This document shows positions 21,879-34,248 of a stretch of DNA of 64,000 nt, piece by piece. The notes below the pieces were generated by a model. That model made no database searches. It was not told the DNA's origin and was given only the letters and a program-made list of their open reading frames with translations. Each line of letters begins with the position of its first letter. Positions within the stretch are counted from its first letter, which is position 1. The stretch is from Icerya purchasi. Its lineage: Eukaryota; Arthropoda; Insecta; Hemiptera; Monophlebidae. Where the stretch lies: assembly GCA_039619475.1 (NCBI GenBank), contig CM077116.1:24997191-25061190 (forward strand), read 5' to 3'. The translations under genes and the position numbers were made by a program.

Positions 21879-23574
21879 CAGTGATCAAAAAATGTATTTA
21901 GACATGGTTGAAAAACAATAACTTAACGGGTAAAATAGGGGAAAAAATATGTTTTTAATTTCACTTTTTTTGGCAACGTATAGAAGAATTATTTCTGAAT
22001 GTATCACGGAAAAAAAGATGAAAAAAATTAATTCAACCAGAGTAGAAGGGGAAAAAATAAAAATTCGCATTTAAAATAAGTATTTGGACATAATGAAAAT
22101 GTTCGGTAAATACGCTGTTAATTGGTTTTTGCCCAAACATGAGTAACATGTAAAAACGGGATGAGCGCGTTTTCATTCACGCTCGTATTTGTATTCCGGG
22201 TGTCGTATTGTGTGCATCATCTAATAGTTCAAATTATGGTGCAACCAGTTGTGAAAATAAATAAAAATTGTAAGCGTAACTAAAAATTTGTCCTAAACCG
22301 TAAGAAATTTGATTTTTATTCATGGAAATAGTTTGTCGGGTGATAAAATTGCAGCATTATTAGATATGAAACGAAGTACCGTTTATAACATAATCCAATG
22401 ATTTAAATAAGAAAACAGGATCGCAAGTATGCCATGGTCTGATTGACCTGGAAAGTTGTCGTGCCTAGACAAGCGATTTGTTTTACGACAAATTCGGCGA
22501 AATCGAAAAGTAAGTGCCGAAAAATTGAGTAGTGAGGTTCTAAAAGGTGTCAGAAGAAAATTACTGGTCAAACGATTTGGGATATAATTAAATGTACCGG
22601 TTTTAATTCGTGCATCGCTCGCAATAAACCTTACATTAGTCCGGTCAGTAAGAAAAAACGTTTTGTTTTTTCCAAAAAATATATGCATTTCAATAGACGA
22701 AACGTTTTGGGAAACTGTAATATTCAGTGACGAATTGAAATTTAACCTATTTGACAGCAACGAGAAGGAAAGAGTATAGCGGAAGTCTCTAAATACTGAA
22801 TTAGAAGTAAAAAATGTAAATGTAAAAACAGCACATGGTGGCGGACATGTCATGTTCTAGGACTGTTTCGCAACATCGGGGGTGGGCTCACTGAAGTTTG
22901 GATGGAAGTATGACTGCAGATTATTACATCAACACTTTGAAAAAAAATCTCCGCCAAAGTGCTGTAAACTTGTGTCTTTTAAAGTCGGTATCATTTTTAT
23001 CAAGACAACGGCTCCCAGCACAAAGCACTTAAAACTCGCGAATGGATGCTTTACAACTGCTGAAAAGTTTTAAACACGCCTCCCCAATCATCAGATGTAA
23101 ACCCCATTGGGAATCTCTGGAACCAGTTAGACGGAAAAATTCGTCAGCGCCTCGTTTCTAATAGACTGGAAATGAAAGAATGGCTCTTGGAATTACCTGT
23201 AAACTTTGGTAGCATCAGTGCCCCGTAGGTTGGTAGCAATAATTAAAGCAATAGACACACGAAGTACTAAGAGAAACAGATGGTATAATTTTAATTTGCT
23301 TTTTTTTTTTTTTTTTTGAACGTGCTTGTTCTCTTTTGTTTTCATGCCTAAATACTTACTTTGAATGCGAATTTGGATCTTTTTTTTTTTTTTTTTCATT
23401 TGAACACGACTGCGTTCATTTATTTTTTTAAAGTTTCGTTTTTATATTTGTATTTAGGAATGTTTTTTTTATTGTTTCCAAAAAAAAAAATAAAATAAAA
23501 GACGCATTTTTTCTTCTATTTACGGCTTGAGTTTATTTTTTTCAACGACGTCCAAATACCTTTTTTAACCACTG
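21879..23574 (+). mobile_element. Degenerate Tc1-like DNA transposon with both terminal inverted repeats
   Basis: The left end CAGTGATCAAAAAATGTATT (21879 on, after a TA) and the right end, on the reverse strand CAGTGGTTAAAAAAGGTATT, are inverted repeats of about 40 bp. The 1.7-kb length is normal for Tc1. The + strand encodes a broken transposase. At about 22340-22410 the N-terminal helix-turn-helix reads GDKIAALLDMKRSTVYNIIQ. At about 22700-22850 the catalytic DDE region reads IFSDELKFNLFDSNEKERV, then KTAHGGGHVMF. Further on come remnants of the second aspartate region and of PNHQM...TPLGISG (normally the DLNPIE region). Several in-frame stops and frameshifts make it inactive. The long minus-strand open frame at 22383-22853 is its antisense shadow. 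Confidence 0.9.
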
Positions 23575-24619
23575 CACATATATTCAGGCAATGGAATCAA
23601 AGGAAAAGGATAGCTTTTGCTTCCAAATTTTTGATTATATGCGGATAAAATTTTTAACAAGGCCTAATGTACATATTCGATTTTTCAACGTGCAGCAGCA
23701 TTGCAGGAATGCAATTAAGATAAAAACGTATGACTTGATGGTAGTGCGTAGCAAAAATATGTACACACATAATCGTATTTTTCAGTCATTATTAAGACGA
23801 ATGTAAATAAAAAGGAACGCTGTTCACATTTGCCGTGTATCGAATAGTGAATGAATTAAATTTTGAGTTGGATATCCAGGTTATTTATTTGAGAAACATT
23901 TAATTCATCTATATTTATTTAATTGTTTTATTTTGTTTTAATACACTATCGTAATGTGTGGAAAGAGTTGAGTAATTCAGTATACATTAAGTTACAAAAA
24001 TTATTTTTACCCAGTTTTAATGTAAGTATTTGCGAATATACTTTTTAATCACTTATTCATTCGAAGTGTCGTTTATGTGTCTTGAAATATAATCCTATTA
24101 CTTATTTTTTCCGTAAGTTCATCAAATGATTTATTCGGAAATAACCGAAAAATTTACATTCTTTTCTCTGGGGTCAATAAAAAAAATTATAAAACTTACT
24201 ACCTTGAATTGGTAAATGAACGGATTTAAAACCGCCTTTTTAGTTTTAAACAATATTTTCTTTTATACACGCGGTAAACAAAAATAACTTGTTCCTTTTT
24301 ATTTGCAACCCGGCCACAACCGAAAAGTATCACTTTGTCTATACAATTTTTTCCACTCATTATCATTAAGCAATGGTATATATGTATACTCGTATATAAT
24401 ATATATATATATAGGTGTATGTGTGTACGAGAGTGAGTTTTCTGTTATAACTACTTTAGTATATGCTATCAAATCTCTTTTGTCTCTTGTTATATAGATA
24501 TTAGAGCTTGTAATTCGTTGCCTATTATTTTGTCTCAATCTCAGTGGACATAATCTTATTTAAATAATTTTAGTATAATTAAAAATTAAACATTATTCTT
24601 CTGATTTGACGGAATTTAA
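23575..24619. other. Intron sequence with short TA/TG-rich repeats
   Basis: No gene recognised. A (TA)n/(GTGT) stretch at about 24390-24426 gives overlapping short open frames on both strands. Confidence 0.5.
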
Positions 24620-25335
24620 CGTTTTTATTTTTTACTTTTTAACCGGGTTTGTCAGCAAGGACATTAGCCCAAAAATGGGAAGAAGGAGAAATAAATTTAT
24701 ATTCTTATGCATTTAAGCATTGAGGATAAAAACACTTCAAGGGCAAGAATAACCGAAACAGAAGGAAACGAGAGAATACAAGCGGCACTATAAGGAGAAG
24801 GGATATTAAGTTTTAACAGCGAAGAATAAAAGGACGATTGCTCAACAGAGAAGGCCACACATTCAAACTAGAATGTAATCAGCATCACAAGGAAAGTATA
24901 TGGAAGGAGAGTGAAGGAGACAAAATGTAGTAGATGCAGATGAAAACCGAGAAAATGATGCAGGAATGAGACTATGGTTAAAGCGAAGGTGACAAATAGC
25001 AGAGTTTGTAGAACGTTTAAGAGAGAGGAAGTCAAGAAACCAGGGGCGAGAAGGAAGAAATGGCTGAATAGAGAGGTAAAAGGAGGCAGGATGAGAAAAT
25101 GAAGAAGAATACGAATTGAGCTGTAGTTTGGAATGAGCGACTGAATAAAGAAGAGCAATACTATGGGCTGAAAATGTGCGCCAGAATGTACCTCTAGAAA
25201 TGGAAGAGCGCGAGCTAAGGAATTCACCACCTAATGACCAGGAATTACAAATTCTCCAACTGGATTGTTAGCAACCAGAGGGGTTAGTCTTGATAAAGTG
25301 GTTTGTTTCTGAGTCCCAAAAAAAAAAAAAAAAGA
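24620..25335 (-). mobile_element. LINE family 1 copy C (C-terminal tail)
   Basis: On the minus strand this segment encodes LRFNHSLIPASFSRF, then PCDADYILV, then CVAFSVEQSSFYSSLLKLNI, then ILSFPSVSVILALEVFL, with a stop at 24699-24697. This lines up along its length with the tails at the left edge and at 4.7 kb, including the RLRF-H motif and the cysteine knuckle. The knuckle is interrupted by frame changes, so the product is dead. An A-rich stretch after the stop (24620-24650 on the reverse strand) looks like the 3' tail. The long minus-strand frame at 25230-24868 overlaps it in another frame and is not the coding frame. Confidence 0.65.
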
Positions 25336-26212
25336 AGAAAAAAAGGCACTATAAATAACATATTTTTTTGAAGAATCTTGGTACAGTTTTAAGGATACTG
25401 AATAATGAACATAGTGTAAGAAAATTGTAAAATAAACTGCTAGAATATGATACTGGTATTGTTTATGTGGACTTCGTAATTAAAATAAAGAATATATTTA
25501 TATAAATAAATAGTACATTTATCTCAGTTTCAACATTTCAATTATTTCACCGTAAATAGGCTTCTTGTACATACAACAAAAAACAAATGATTTAGCTAAA
25601 AAAGCTCAAAGAACTAGTAGGACAACAACAGTAATAACTTGTCCAAAAAGAATTTGCAAATGAAAAACTGATCGACGAAAATAACTGAAACAAGCGAGGT
25701 ACGTCAACGAAACAGCTATGGAAAAATCACCAAATCGGAGGAAGAAAAGGACCAGAAAATTAAAAAAACAAACACTCCGAAGCTGGCTCTCAAAAAGAAT
25801 TATTATCGCAAATTAAGCTGATAGAAATGAACAAGTACCTCGTCGACGTTCATCCTAATATAAATTCAGAAAACCCCGATTGTAACTAAAATTATACTCG
25901 GCTTATTACCGGTCTGTGTAACGTATCAAACAAACTAGAATACGCACAGAAAAATATACTCACTACCGGCAAGGTTTATCAACCTTGACAGGAGAAATCA
26001 AACCCACGGCGGACGCGAATGTAAAAGGAACAATCACCTGTTTTTTTATAGAGCTCTAATCCGGCTACCGAATAAGAGTGAAGAAGCTACATATGAGTAA
26101 GGACGACGACTACAATTCCTTCGTATCTGACACTTATGAAAGTGCTGCAAAGTCTGTTCGGTGACGCGAAACTTCACATATCACGGAATTTAAATAGCGT
26201 CAAGTCGAAATG
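25336..26212 (+). pseudogene. Decayed coding-like sequence of unknown origin
   Basis: From about 25590 to 26160 the + strand has higher GC and several stop-poor blocks that look like former coding sequence (LLSQIKLIEMNKYLVDVHPN, NVSNKLEYAQKNILTTGKVY, CFLYRALIRLPNKSEEATYE), separated by stops and frame changes. I do not recognise the family; a retroelement ORF is most likely given the neighbourhood. 25336-25590 is AT-rich with nothing recognised. Confidence 0.25.
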
Positions 26213-26220
26213 TCTAGGGC

Positions 26221-26672
26221 CGAAGGCGCACCCAGGATTTTTCTTTGGTCGGGGCTAGAATTTAGAAGATGAGTTAGGGAGTGGTAACTCGGTATCTTCA
26301 CTAAGTACCTATCTATTTCCGTGGTTTGTAAATTAAAAAAAAAAAAAAAATACAAAATTAACGAATATTTTTTTTACAAAAATTACAAAACTGACGAATT
26401 TTATTTAAAAAAAAAAAAAAATAATAATAATAATAGAAACGTAACATTATGTTTGTAATAAGCACAAATTAGGTAAGCGTACGAATTTTATTATAAAAAA
26501 ATTAGCTAAAAGTATATAACAACATTTTACTTGTAATATAAGCAAAAAGTAAATATGTATGTTTTGTAAAAAAAAATTAAGTAAAACAAAACATTACAAA
26601 ACGAAATTAAGATTTCGAAGATTTTTTGGGGGGAGCAATGGCCCCGTGGCACCCCCCTTGAGTGCGCCAATG
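26221..26672. mobile_element. hAT-type MITE with 8-bp target-site duplication
   Basis: The ends CGAAGGCGCACCCAGG (left) and, on the reverse strand, CATTGGCGCACTCAAGG (right) fit the hAT terminal pattern CAGTGGCGCACCCAGG. TCTAGGGC is duplicated exactly at 26213-26220 and 26673-26680. The identity extends a few bases further, to a 12-bp repeat AATGTCTAGGGC. The 452-bp interior is AT-rich (A-runs, a short AAT repeat) with no transposase remnant. Non-autonomous. Confidence 0.85.
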
Positions 26673-26680
26673 TCTAGGGC

Positions 26681-27290
26681 TATAGATTTTCATACAGGAT
26701 TTCTCTCCTACAATTTTCCATCTCCAAGGAACTAAATTAAACGTACAAACTATTTTCTCCATTAAAGATTGTCACGTAAATAGAAAGCACCTATCATTAT
26801 TAGTTCTAACGGTGCTGTACTTATTGCAGTGTTCCTTCTACTCGCGAAATATTCAACCGGTTGCATAGAATTTTGACTGTCAATCATCAAACATGGAAGT
26901 TTTTAAAAGTTGAATTTCAGTGCGCGTGCTGACAGAGATCAAACCGCCGGCACGGCTAGCTTATTATGTTAATTTAGATTTCCATGAATGGTTACGCGAA
27001 ACAAATGAACTTTTACATCAGACACACTGCTACTTTTCGTAATACCACCGTAACCTATCGCTAAGTAAGTGTAAATCCCATACTCTTTGTGCGGAACATT
27101 GGGGATTGTGGATTTAATTTTTTCATAATGCACTATGCTCAATAACACTAGGAGGAAAAATCAGGTAATGCGGAAAAATTTTAAATTGAAAGAAGAAAAA
27201 TACTTAATGATGTCGAATGTAAAATCGAAAATTTAAAAATGAAGAAACACAATTAGCTAAGGAATTAAAAAAAAAAAAAAAAAAAAATAC
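26681..27290. other. Intron sequence, nothing recognised
   Basis: Unremarkable AT-rich DNA ending in an A-run at about 27267-27288. Confidence 0.5.
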
Positions 27291-27379
27291 AGCTTCTTCT
27301 ATAGGAGTTAAGAATTGTTTTTTGTTTTGTTTTTTTTATCGGCTTTTTTTGGCCATTAGAAGTTAGGAAAAATGCTAAC

Positions 27380-27965
27380 CCTCGAAATTTGTGAGTTAAA
27401 AGGACGATAAATGCGACTGACTTATCATATTATCAATGTTAATTGCCGTGAAAACTTAAATATTTTGAAGAAAAAAAAAGAAAACGAATTTGAAACCACC
27501 ATAACGCAATTTATAAGCTCGATACAACGGAAATATTACGTTTTTACTGTACATAACTTTTCACTGTGGATTAATTCGAATAATTCTTTATTTTTTCGAA
27601 AATGTACCAATCAGTGGGGTAAAGTACCAATAAGTTCCGGTGAGTACTGGTACTGAGTAGTCACTAAACAACATTAAAAAAAAAAAAGGATTCCCCTTGG
27701 AGACATACTTTTTTTTACATAGTTAGATAAAAATTATACAAAAAAAAAAAAAAAAAAAAATCCATTAGAATATAGGGAAGATATGAACGTCTAAAATTTG
27801 AAAATTGAAGACGTGATAAGCGCGATTGACTTAAACTGTTATCAACGTCCTGCTTATACAGGTATGTTAATTTGAATAAAGATGACAAATCGAAAACCCC
27901 TACAGCGCGGTTTACAAGTTCGTTACGAACGGAAATATTACGTCTTAACACTCTTGATCTAATTA
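27380..27965. repeat. Two diverged direct repeats of about 190 bp, period about 396 bp
   Basis: The sequence from about 27405 to 27590 (GCGACTGACTTATCATATTA near the start, CGGAAATATTACG near the end) recurs with divergence at about 27801-27960 (GCGATTGACTTAAACTGTTA, CGGAAATATTACG). The shared order of several blocks shows common descent rather than chance. A related opening (GCGATTGACTTAAAATACTA) occurs at about 36599, so this is a dispersed family. Short open frames in it are incidental. Type of element unknown. Confidence 0.6.
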
Positions 27966-28069
27966 CTCAGCTTTATAGAATGCAAAAGGTAGCAGCATTT
28001 TTGTTTACTCTATCCGTATTGTCATTAAAAATTATTAAAAATGTAAAATAAATTTTTTTAAGAAAAAAA

Positions 28070-28784
28070 TACCGACTTCAAGTTTGCTTTTAAAAATTTA
28101 ATAAAAAGTCACTAAAAATTAAGAAATAATTATTTGATAAAATATAATTCAGAGTAAGGACGTCGCCAGTCGATGAGCCAGGAGGGGGTAGATGATAGAA
28201 AGAGGATATTAGGGGGAAAAAAATTATAAGTTTGAAAGGCTTAATATTTTATTAAACAAGAATAAAATCTTAATTAAAACATAATTTTCGTCGGTTTCTG
28301 GCAAATTGTTCTACTACTTTATTATAAAAATCGTCCAAATTGTTCATGGTTACGCGCTTGCGAATACTCATCATGGCCAGTTGATTAAAAAGTTTCAAAG
28401 CTCCATGAGGGGGGCAGCTGCCCCTTGGCCCCTGCTGGCGACTCCCATGATTCAGAGTAATGTACTCCAGGATATTACGATTATTTTTAAACAACAGTAA
28501 TACTTTAATGAATCGGCATCAAATTCAAATTGCAACAATTAAAAAATCACAAGTACAACAATAACAATTACTTGTTTCCTATAATACGAGTATTGTAAAT
28601 ATCAGGAATATTCAATGTCGTTTATATTTATTGTTGCAATTTGAATTCGGTGCGGACTCTAATTAAGACATTAATATTGATTAAGAATAATCATATTTTG
28701 CGTATATTTTCCTTTATAAGATGTATATATTATTATCTTCTTATGTTTTTTATTAAATTTTTAAAGTAAGTCTTGAAGTCGGTA
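28070..28784. mobile_element. Long inverted-repeat element (family IR1), split by a hAT insertion
   Basis: The outer ends are inverted: TACCGACTTCAAG at 28070-28082 and its complement at 28772-28784. The match continues as TAAAAATTTAATAAAAA further in. A second inverted pair lies near the centre (GCAACAATT... and ATTGTTGCAATTTGAATT). Removing the hAT element and one target copy leaves about 412 bp. Relatives occur at 34.25-34.54 kb and 37.1-37.48 kb. No coding capacity. It behaves like a MITE or foldback element. Confidence 0.7.
28155..28449. mobile_element. hAT-type non-autonomous element (family h1, younger copy) nested in IR1
   Basis: The ends TAAGGACGTCGCCAG and, on the reverse strand, CATGGGAGTCGCCAG are flanked by a perfect 8-bp duplication ATTCAGAG (28147-28154 and 28450-28457). 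The minus strand retains the end of a hAT transposase, LFNQLAMMSIRKRVTMNNLD followed by FYNKVVEQFARNRRKL, which matches the family's C-terminal 'LA-LSI ... FA-K--R' pattern. The rest of the transposase is deleted, so the copy cannot move itself. About 50 bp present here are missing from the copy at 14.3 kb. Confidence 0.85.
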
Positions 28785-31700
28785 CTTTTTTTAATTGTTT
28801 TATTTTTATTTTTTTCGAGCCAAAGGAATCTATTAAAATGTAAAATAAAATATGAATAGTTTAGAGAAATTCGATTTGCGTAGAAAAATAAATTTCAAAA
28901 TGTGTCGAAGAATATATAATTGAAGGAATAACTACTGGATTGATTTAAATCGGAAAGCGTCAAAACTTTGCCCGTGTATTGAAGATAATTAAGAAAAATA
29001 TCAGAGATAGTAATAGAAACGAAGAAAATATCTAACGTTAACAAATGTACTGGCTAACGTAAGTAACAAACATAAACTATTGATAATGATTCTGATTTAC
29101 CGGAATTTGAAAATATTGCATTCGTTTCCGATGAAAAAGAAAACGCTTAATTTACGAACATTATGAGGAAACTCCAATACGGAGATAAAAATTAAAATAC
29201 AAGACGACGTAGATGCGCGAACAGGGAAACAATGAACCAGTTTCGATAAATTAAAAAAAAAAAAAAAGAAAAAGAAAAAAAAAACGTACTTGTTTTACTA
29301 TAATAATAATTATACGTTTGAAATTTAATGTTCATTTTGTTACGCCCAACTTCTTGTCAAATTTCTCGGATGATAATAATTTACCATCTGCTGCTAACCT
29401 TTGGGGGCACGTTTTGAACGAGAAACAATATACTCTATTCCCCGTGTCTTTGATACGCTTCCGGGCAAAAAACAGCTGGAACTATGACAAGTCGACAGTG
29501 GTCGTTCAAAAAAGGTGAAGTTCCAATAATTTGAAGAAATTAATGGATCGTACTTCCAGGAAGGTTTACGATGCGTAGGATTTAAATATATCGTTAGTTA
29601 CGTCGATATTTCGCGCGCGAGACTGAAGCAGAGATATTTATTGTTTTACCTTTGAAATTCACTGCTGAACATTGATCTTTGCAGTTGCTCAAAAATGAAT
29701 GTTACTCTAGCGAACTAAATATCAGCTTGTCGAAAATGGTTTTTTTTTCTGTCATTTTGAATTCGATCAATAATTATAGGCATTTTTTTGTAATTGCGGA
29801 ATTGTCTGAAGTCTTTTTTTTTTTTTTTAATCGGATAACATCGAATTTTAAAGGCGTAAAGATCGACTTTTTCATTGTTGATTCAACATATTTGGTAATT
29901 CGGCGTTATTTTCGTTTCGCCGTTCTGCTGCGTCAATTATCATTTTCTTTTTCTTTTTTTTTTGAGTCTTATTTATAATTCATATTTTAACCGTAGATTC
30001 GTAGTACTTCTATCAACCGGACGTCCATCTAAAATAGTAATTGTTTGATAATAAATAGCGATATGAATCGTGCATGACCTAAATTCGGGGGCGTGTATAT
30101 TCTTGCTTTCCACTATACAATGAAACTGAACTAAACAAAAAAAATTGCCGCCTATAAATATTTAACAGATTCAGAAATAATATACAAATTTATTTTTTTA
30201 TCCGTTTTAATTTCAACAACTTTGTCATGCTATAGAGAGAAGGCAGTATGGATGACCACAGTAGATAAGTAATGTAACAAATTATATGTTGTTTCTTAGA
30301 GGACGATTCATCATAGAATTTCGCAAATTTAATACTTAAATATGGGAGATTAAATTTCATTAGTGCAATTTGATGAAACAGCGGATCGAGAAAAAGGCTT
30401 ATTTCGAATATTATCGGAGATTTCAGTTATAATTTGGTAAATTTTTAATCGCGTTCAGGTTAATTAGTATCATTTAGTTTGTTTTAAATAGTTAAATTTT
30501 CAACTGGTCAAGTCGAAACGCACGTGGACTACTTTGAAATGATCAAATTCGAAATTTCCCCGGTAATCGTTTAAAATTGCTATCGATTTTTTTTTCCAAT
30601 TCGTTAGAATAATTTTTTCCCAAATTCAGTTACACGGCATTATGCATTATTTATCTTCATCGATGTATCATGATCGTGGCTAAGTGCAAACCTCATCTTT
30701 TATTATACCAATTTTATTTCTCGCGAATTAATAAATGGAACGACGTTTGATATTATTACGTTGATTTCAAGTGATAAATTCAGAAATTTCTTGCCCTATT
30801 AAACATGTATTTATACAAATTTACCATAAAAACAGCAGCATTATCGGTGTGTAGATTCAGTGGCATAGATAGAGCGAGCGATAAAACAGTAGTAAAGATT
30901 AACAAATCTGTATCCTCAAAAAATATCGAAATTACTTGACCTGTTTCTGGCGAAACATATTTAATATTTACCTATTTGAATATTTTTAGATAACTGGATT
31001 TTTCTATTTACGGTTTTTTCTTGGCTCGTACGTTTCCTCTATCGGCCATTTCTACAACGCAGTTGATTTAATAATCTCTAAAATTAATAAACAGCAAAAT
31101 AAGATAAGATAAAATAAAATAAAATAAAATAAAGTGTTAATTTCAGTTTTCCAAACAAAAACTTTAGCAATATGTCTAACTCACGTACGGTTTTAACTAA
31201 TACCGAAAAAATTCAATCAGGTGCGCACAATCCACTGATGAATAGAGTAGGTTAATTTTTTTCGACAAAAAAAAAAAAAAAAAGGGTAATACCACAGAAA
31301 TAGCGCTTTATTTCATGAAGTTTGTTATAAGTAAATGGTATTATGGCACATCGGTTATTAAGAGTTTTATGGTTTATCGTATGGAAGGTATACTGATATA
31401 ATTTTTCTTTTGCTTGACATGACGAGTAAAGAAGCAGGGGATACACGTTTTAATGCTAGTCGCGCAAATGGGCGTATTGTGTTATTCAATTTCAAACAGA
31501 ATATTTTACTCGCGAAGCTACAGGAGTGTAATTAGTTAGGCAGTAGTGTTTAGTTTAGATAGGATCTGTTTCGAATCCGCACTCTGTAAATTAAGTATGT
31601 AGAAAAATTCTTCTTGCGTAGGTTTATATCCATAATTGGCGAGTCAAAAAAATAGCGAAAAAAATTAATTTTTGACCGTAATTTATACTCGAATTAACCG

Positions 31701-31880
31701 TTGATATCACCGCCAGTTGTATAAATGTAGAAAAAAACAACAGGTGTTTAAAACGCAGAGAGTATCATACGTTGAAAAATGTAAGAGAAACTATTTAAAG
31801 TGCAGAAATTATAAGCTCTGCGGCCCAATGAAAAACTATCTGTGCATACTTAAAAATAGTGTTGAAATCCATGTCTGTTT
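28785..31880. other. AT-rich intron sequence, nothing recognised
   Basis: No gene found. A pentanucleotide repeat (ATAAA)n lies at 31098-31133, and A/T runs occur near 29253-29284 and 29818-29829. Short frames at 29318-29518 and 29679-29978 have no recognisable product. Confidence 0.5.
31098..31133. repeat. Pentanucleotide microsatellite (AAGAT/AAAAT)n
   Basis: Two AAGAT units are followed by about five AAAAT units. Simple repeat. Confidence 0.85.
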
Positions 31881-31889
31881 GCTAGAATG

Positions 31890-32100
31890 ATAATTAAAAA
31901 GAAATAGATTAACTAATGGCAGACTAAATAAATATAATTTACTTATCTTCAGTAATGTTTTCAGGTATCATAGCCCATGTTCAACTGGATAAATGAAAAT
32001 AAAACACGAACGCAATCGAAATAATTATCACGGAAAATAAAAATTTTAACGCGAACACTATACTAGTCTGCCATTAGTTAATTTATTTCTTTTCAATTAT
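31890..32100. mobile_element. MITE candidate with about 36-bp terminal inverted repeats
   Basis: The left end (31890-31925, core TTAACTAATGGCAGACTA) is mirrored at the right end (32064-32100, core TAGTCTGCCATTAGTTAA). Only two or three mismatches occur over about 36 bp, with about 140 bp between. The interior is non-coding. No target duplication was evident, so superfamily is unknown. Confidence 0.65.
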
Positions 32101-32563
32101 TTACCCGCATAATATGCCAGATGATTTAGCGGACTAATTTCAACATTCAAGCTACCAGTTTGGTTTTTTTCCGAGTAGTTTGTAATAATTATCCGTTTAT
32201 CACCTTTCCATTTTTTAAGTTAAATTAACAAATTTTCCAATATGCACTGACCGTTTTTTATTGAAAGAAACCGTATGCTTAATATGCCGGCATCCGAGTA
32301 AAAAATTGATGGAAAACAATAACCGTTTTTATAAAAAAAAAATAAAAAAAAAAAATGAATGCAGATTAAGGTAAAATCGGGCATATGCAATTTTCAGCGT
32401 CAATTTATGAGCTCCATTTGACAAATAAGGTACACACCTTAAGTTCTCCCCTTTCACATTTTACGAAAAGTAATCATCGCGATATTTAACTTTAACGTTG
32501 TTGTTAGGAATGGCAGCGATAACGTTCTGTGTTATTTCGATGTTTTACTTCTGTTATTTTTTC

Positions 32564-32603
<40 letters not shown>

Positions 32604-34240
32604 TTTTTTTTAATATTGGCATTGCAATAATATTTTTTTGTTGTTTTAGGCGTTTCTTTATTATTTTTTGGGCTTTTTATCGACCCCCGATATTTCTGCC
32701 AAACCCATAAAATTATATTCAAAAAAGCCGCTAGAGAAAGCAAAACTAAAAGCGGATGGAACATTTAAAACTAAAAACACCGTGAGATTATGTAGTTTTT
32801 TACTACGAAACATGTCGGTGTTCGTAATATTTTAACATTTTAACATTTATGAAATTATAATTTCTGTTTAATTGCATTGTTTTCGTTTTAAATCAAAAAA
32901 ACTTTTTGATAAAATGGAAGCATGATTGAGGGGAAGATGAATAGAGATATATGATAAATGACGTGATTACGGGGATAATAAAAGGGAGAAAATAGCAAGA
33001 TGAAGGAGGTCAGAGAAAAAAAATTTAAAGTCGGAACATCAATAAAAAATGGAATAAAAAAAAAATAAAAATTAATGAAATTTACGATATGTGGCTGCAA
33101 TTTAAACACGTATTATAAAGGTTTTGAATGGGATTAGAGTAAAATATAAAACCGCTGGACGGAATCATCATAAAAATCGTTTCTTTCAAACGAAGATAGC
33201 TGAAAATTTAAATACTATACAGCTTCGGCTGTAAAAATATCCTTTAAGTGCAACCGGTGGAATAATTCACTACGAGTTACAAAAATGTCGAATCTGATGA
33301 ATCCTTTATTGGGTTTTGAAGGTTAAAATTCACAATGTACTAGAACAGAGTAGAAGACCCAGATACTTTTTTAGATCTATTCTATTTCCGAGGTTTCTTT
33401 GGTTAAAATTGGATGGAACTAAGACTTCGAAATTTTTATATTCGAATACTTAAGCTACTAGACGACACAAGTAGTATATTTAGACGAATTTTATAATAAA
33501 TAAAAGGTGTTGTTATTAAAGGGTTCTTTTAATAGGCTTACAAAATCTGTTACGTGTAGAAGTCGAGATAATAGATGTGGCAAAAAACTATTACATAAGC
33601 TATTGTAAAAAGAAGAAACTGTTAAATAATCAGCGTGCAGCATGTAATATTGAAGAAATTATTTCCTCAACGTAAATACGATTAACTCGTTACCTATCGT
33701 TTAGAGGAAAACTCCGCGTGCAAACTACATTCTGCAAACGCCTGGTGATTGTAATTTTTATTTTAATGTTACTCGCTTAAAACATCCTCTCTGGTCCTCC
33801 GCGAAATGTAACCGTTACAAATGGAAATACACTGAACATAAAAGTTTTTCTGCTATTTAGTTTTGCGATAAATCTATAATAATAATAATAATAATAAATT
33901 TTACGAATTGCATATCTGGATCGTGCATGCGAAAATTAAACAAGCGGCGCCTGAAACACGGTTTTTCTAAAGTTAAATTCGGTTTTCAATTTACTTTTTT
34001 CTTTTTTTTTTTTTTTACTCGATCATTTATACAAAAATTATAATTAATCCATTTCCTATTGAAATGTGGATATTATAAAAGTTAAATCTGTAAGCCATCT
34101 AGAATTCTTTGCGATGTGGATTTTGTGCCAAATACGGAACATCACCTAGATGGTAAAAATTACGAATGTAGCATACAAAGATTATTGCATGTTTTACAGT
34201 AAAATACGCGTAAGGATATTATCATTAAACATTATTCATT
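32101..34240. other. Intron sequence with ATT microsatellite
   Basis: No gene recognised. A (TAT)n repeat lies at 32565-32603 and a (AAT)n repeat near 33877-33897. Open frames across the microsatellite on both strands (32498-32710, 32504-32764) are simple-sequence artefacts. Confidence 0.55.
32565..32603. repeat. (TAT)13 microsatellite
   Basis: A perfect trinucleotide tract of about 39 bp followed by a T run. Confidence 0.95.
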
Positions 34241-34248
34241 TTTTTAAA

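Noticed and set aside
22383..22853. 156-codon minus-strand open frame
   Set aside because: It is antisense to the Tc1-like transposase; the + strand holds recognisable transposase blocks and inverted ends.
24868..25230. 120-codon minus-strand open frame as a gene
   Set aside because: Its frame is not the one matching the LINE tail; the same strand in other frames gives the LRFNH and cysteine-knuckle blocks of LINE family 1.
32498..32764. Poly-Tyr and poly-Ile open frames on both strands
   Set aside because: They are translations of the TAT microsatellite.
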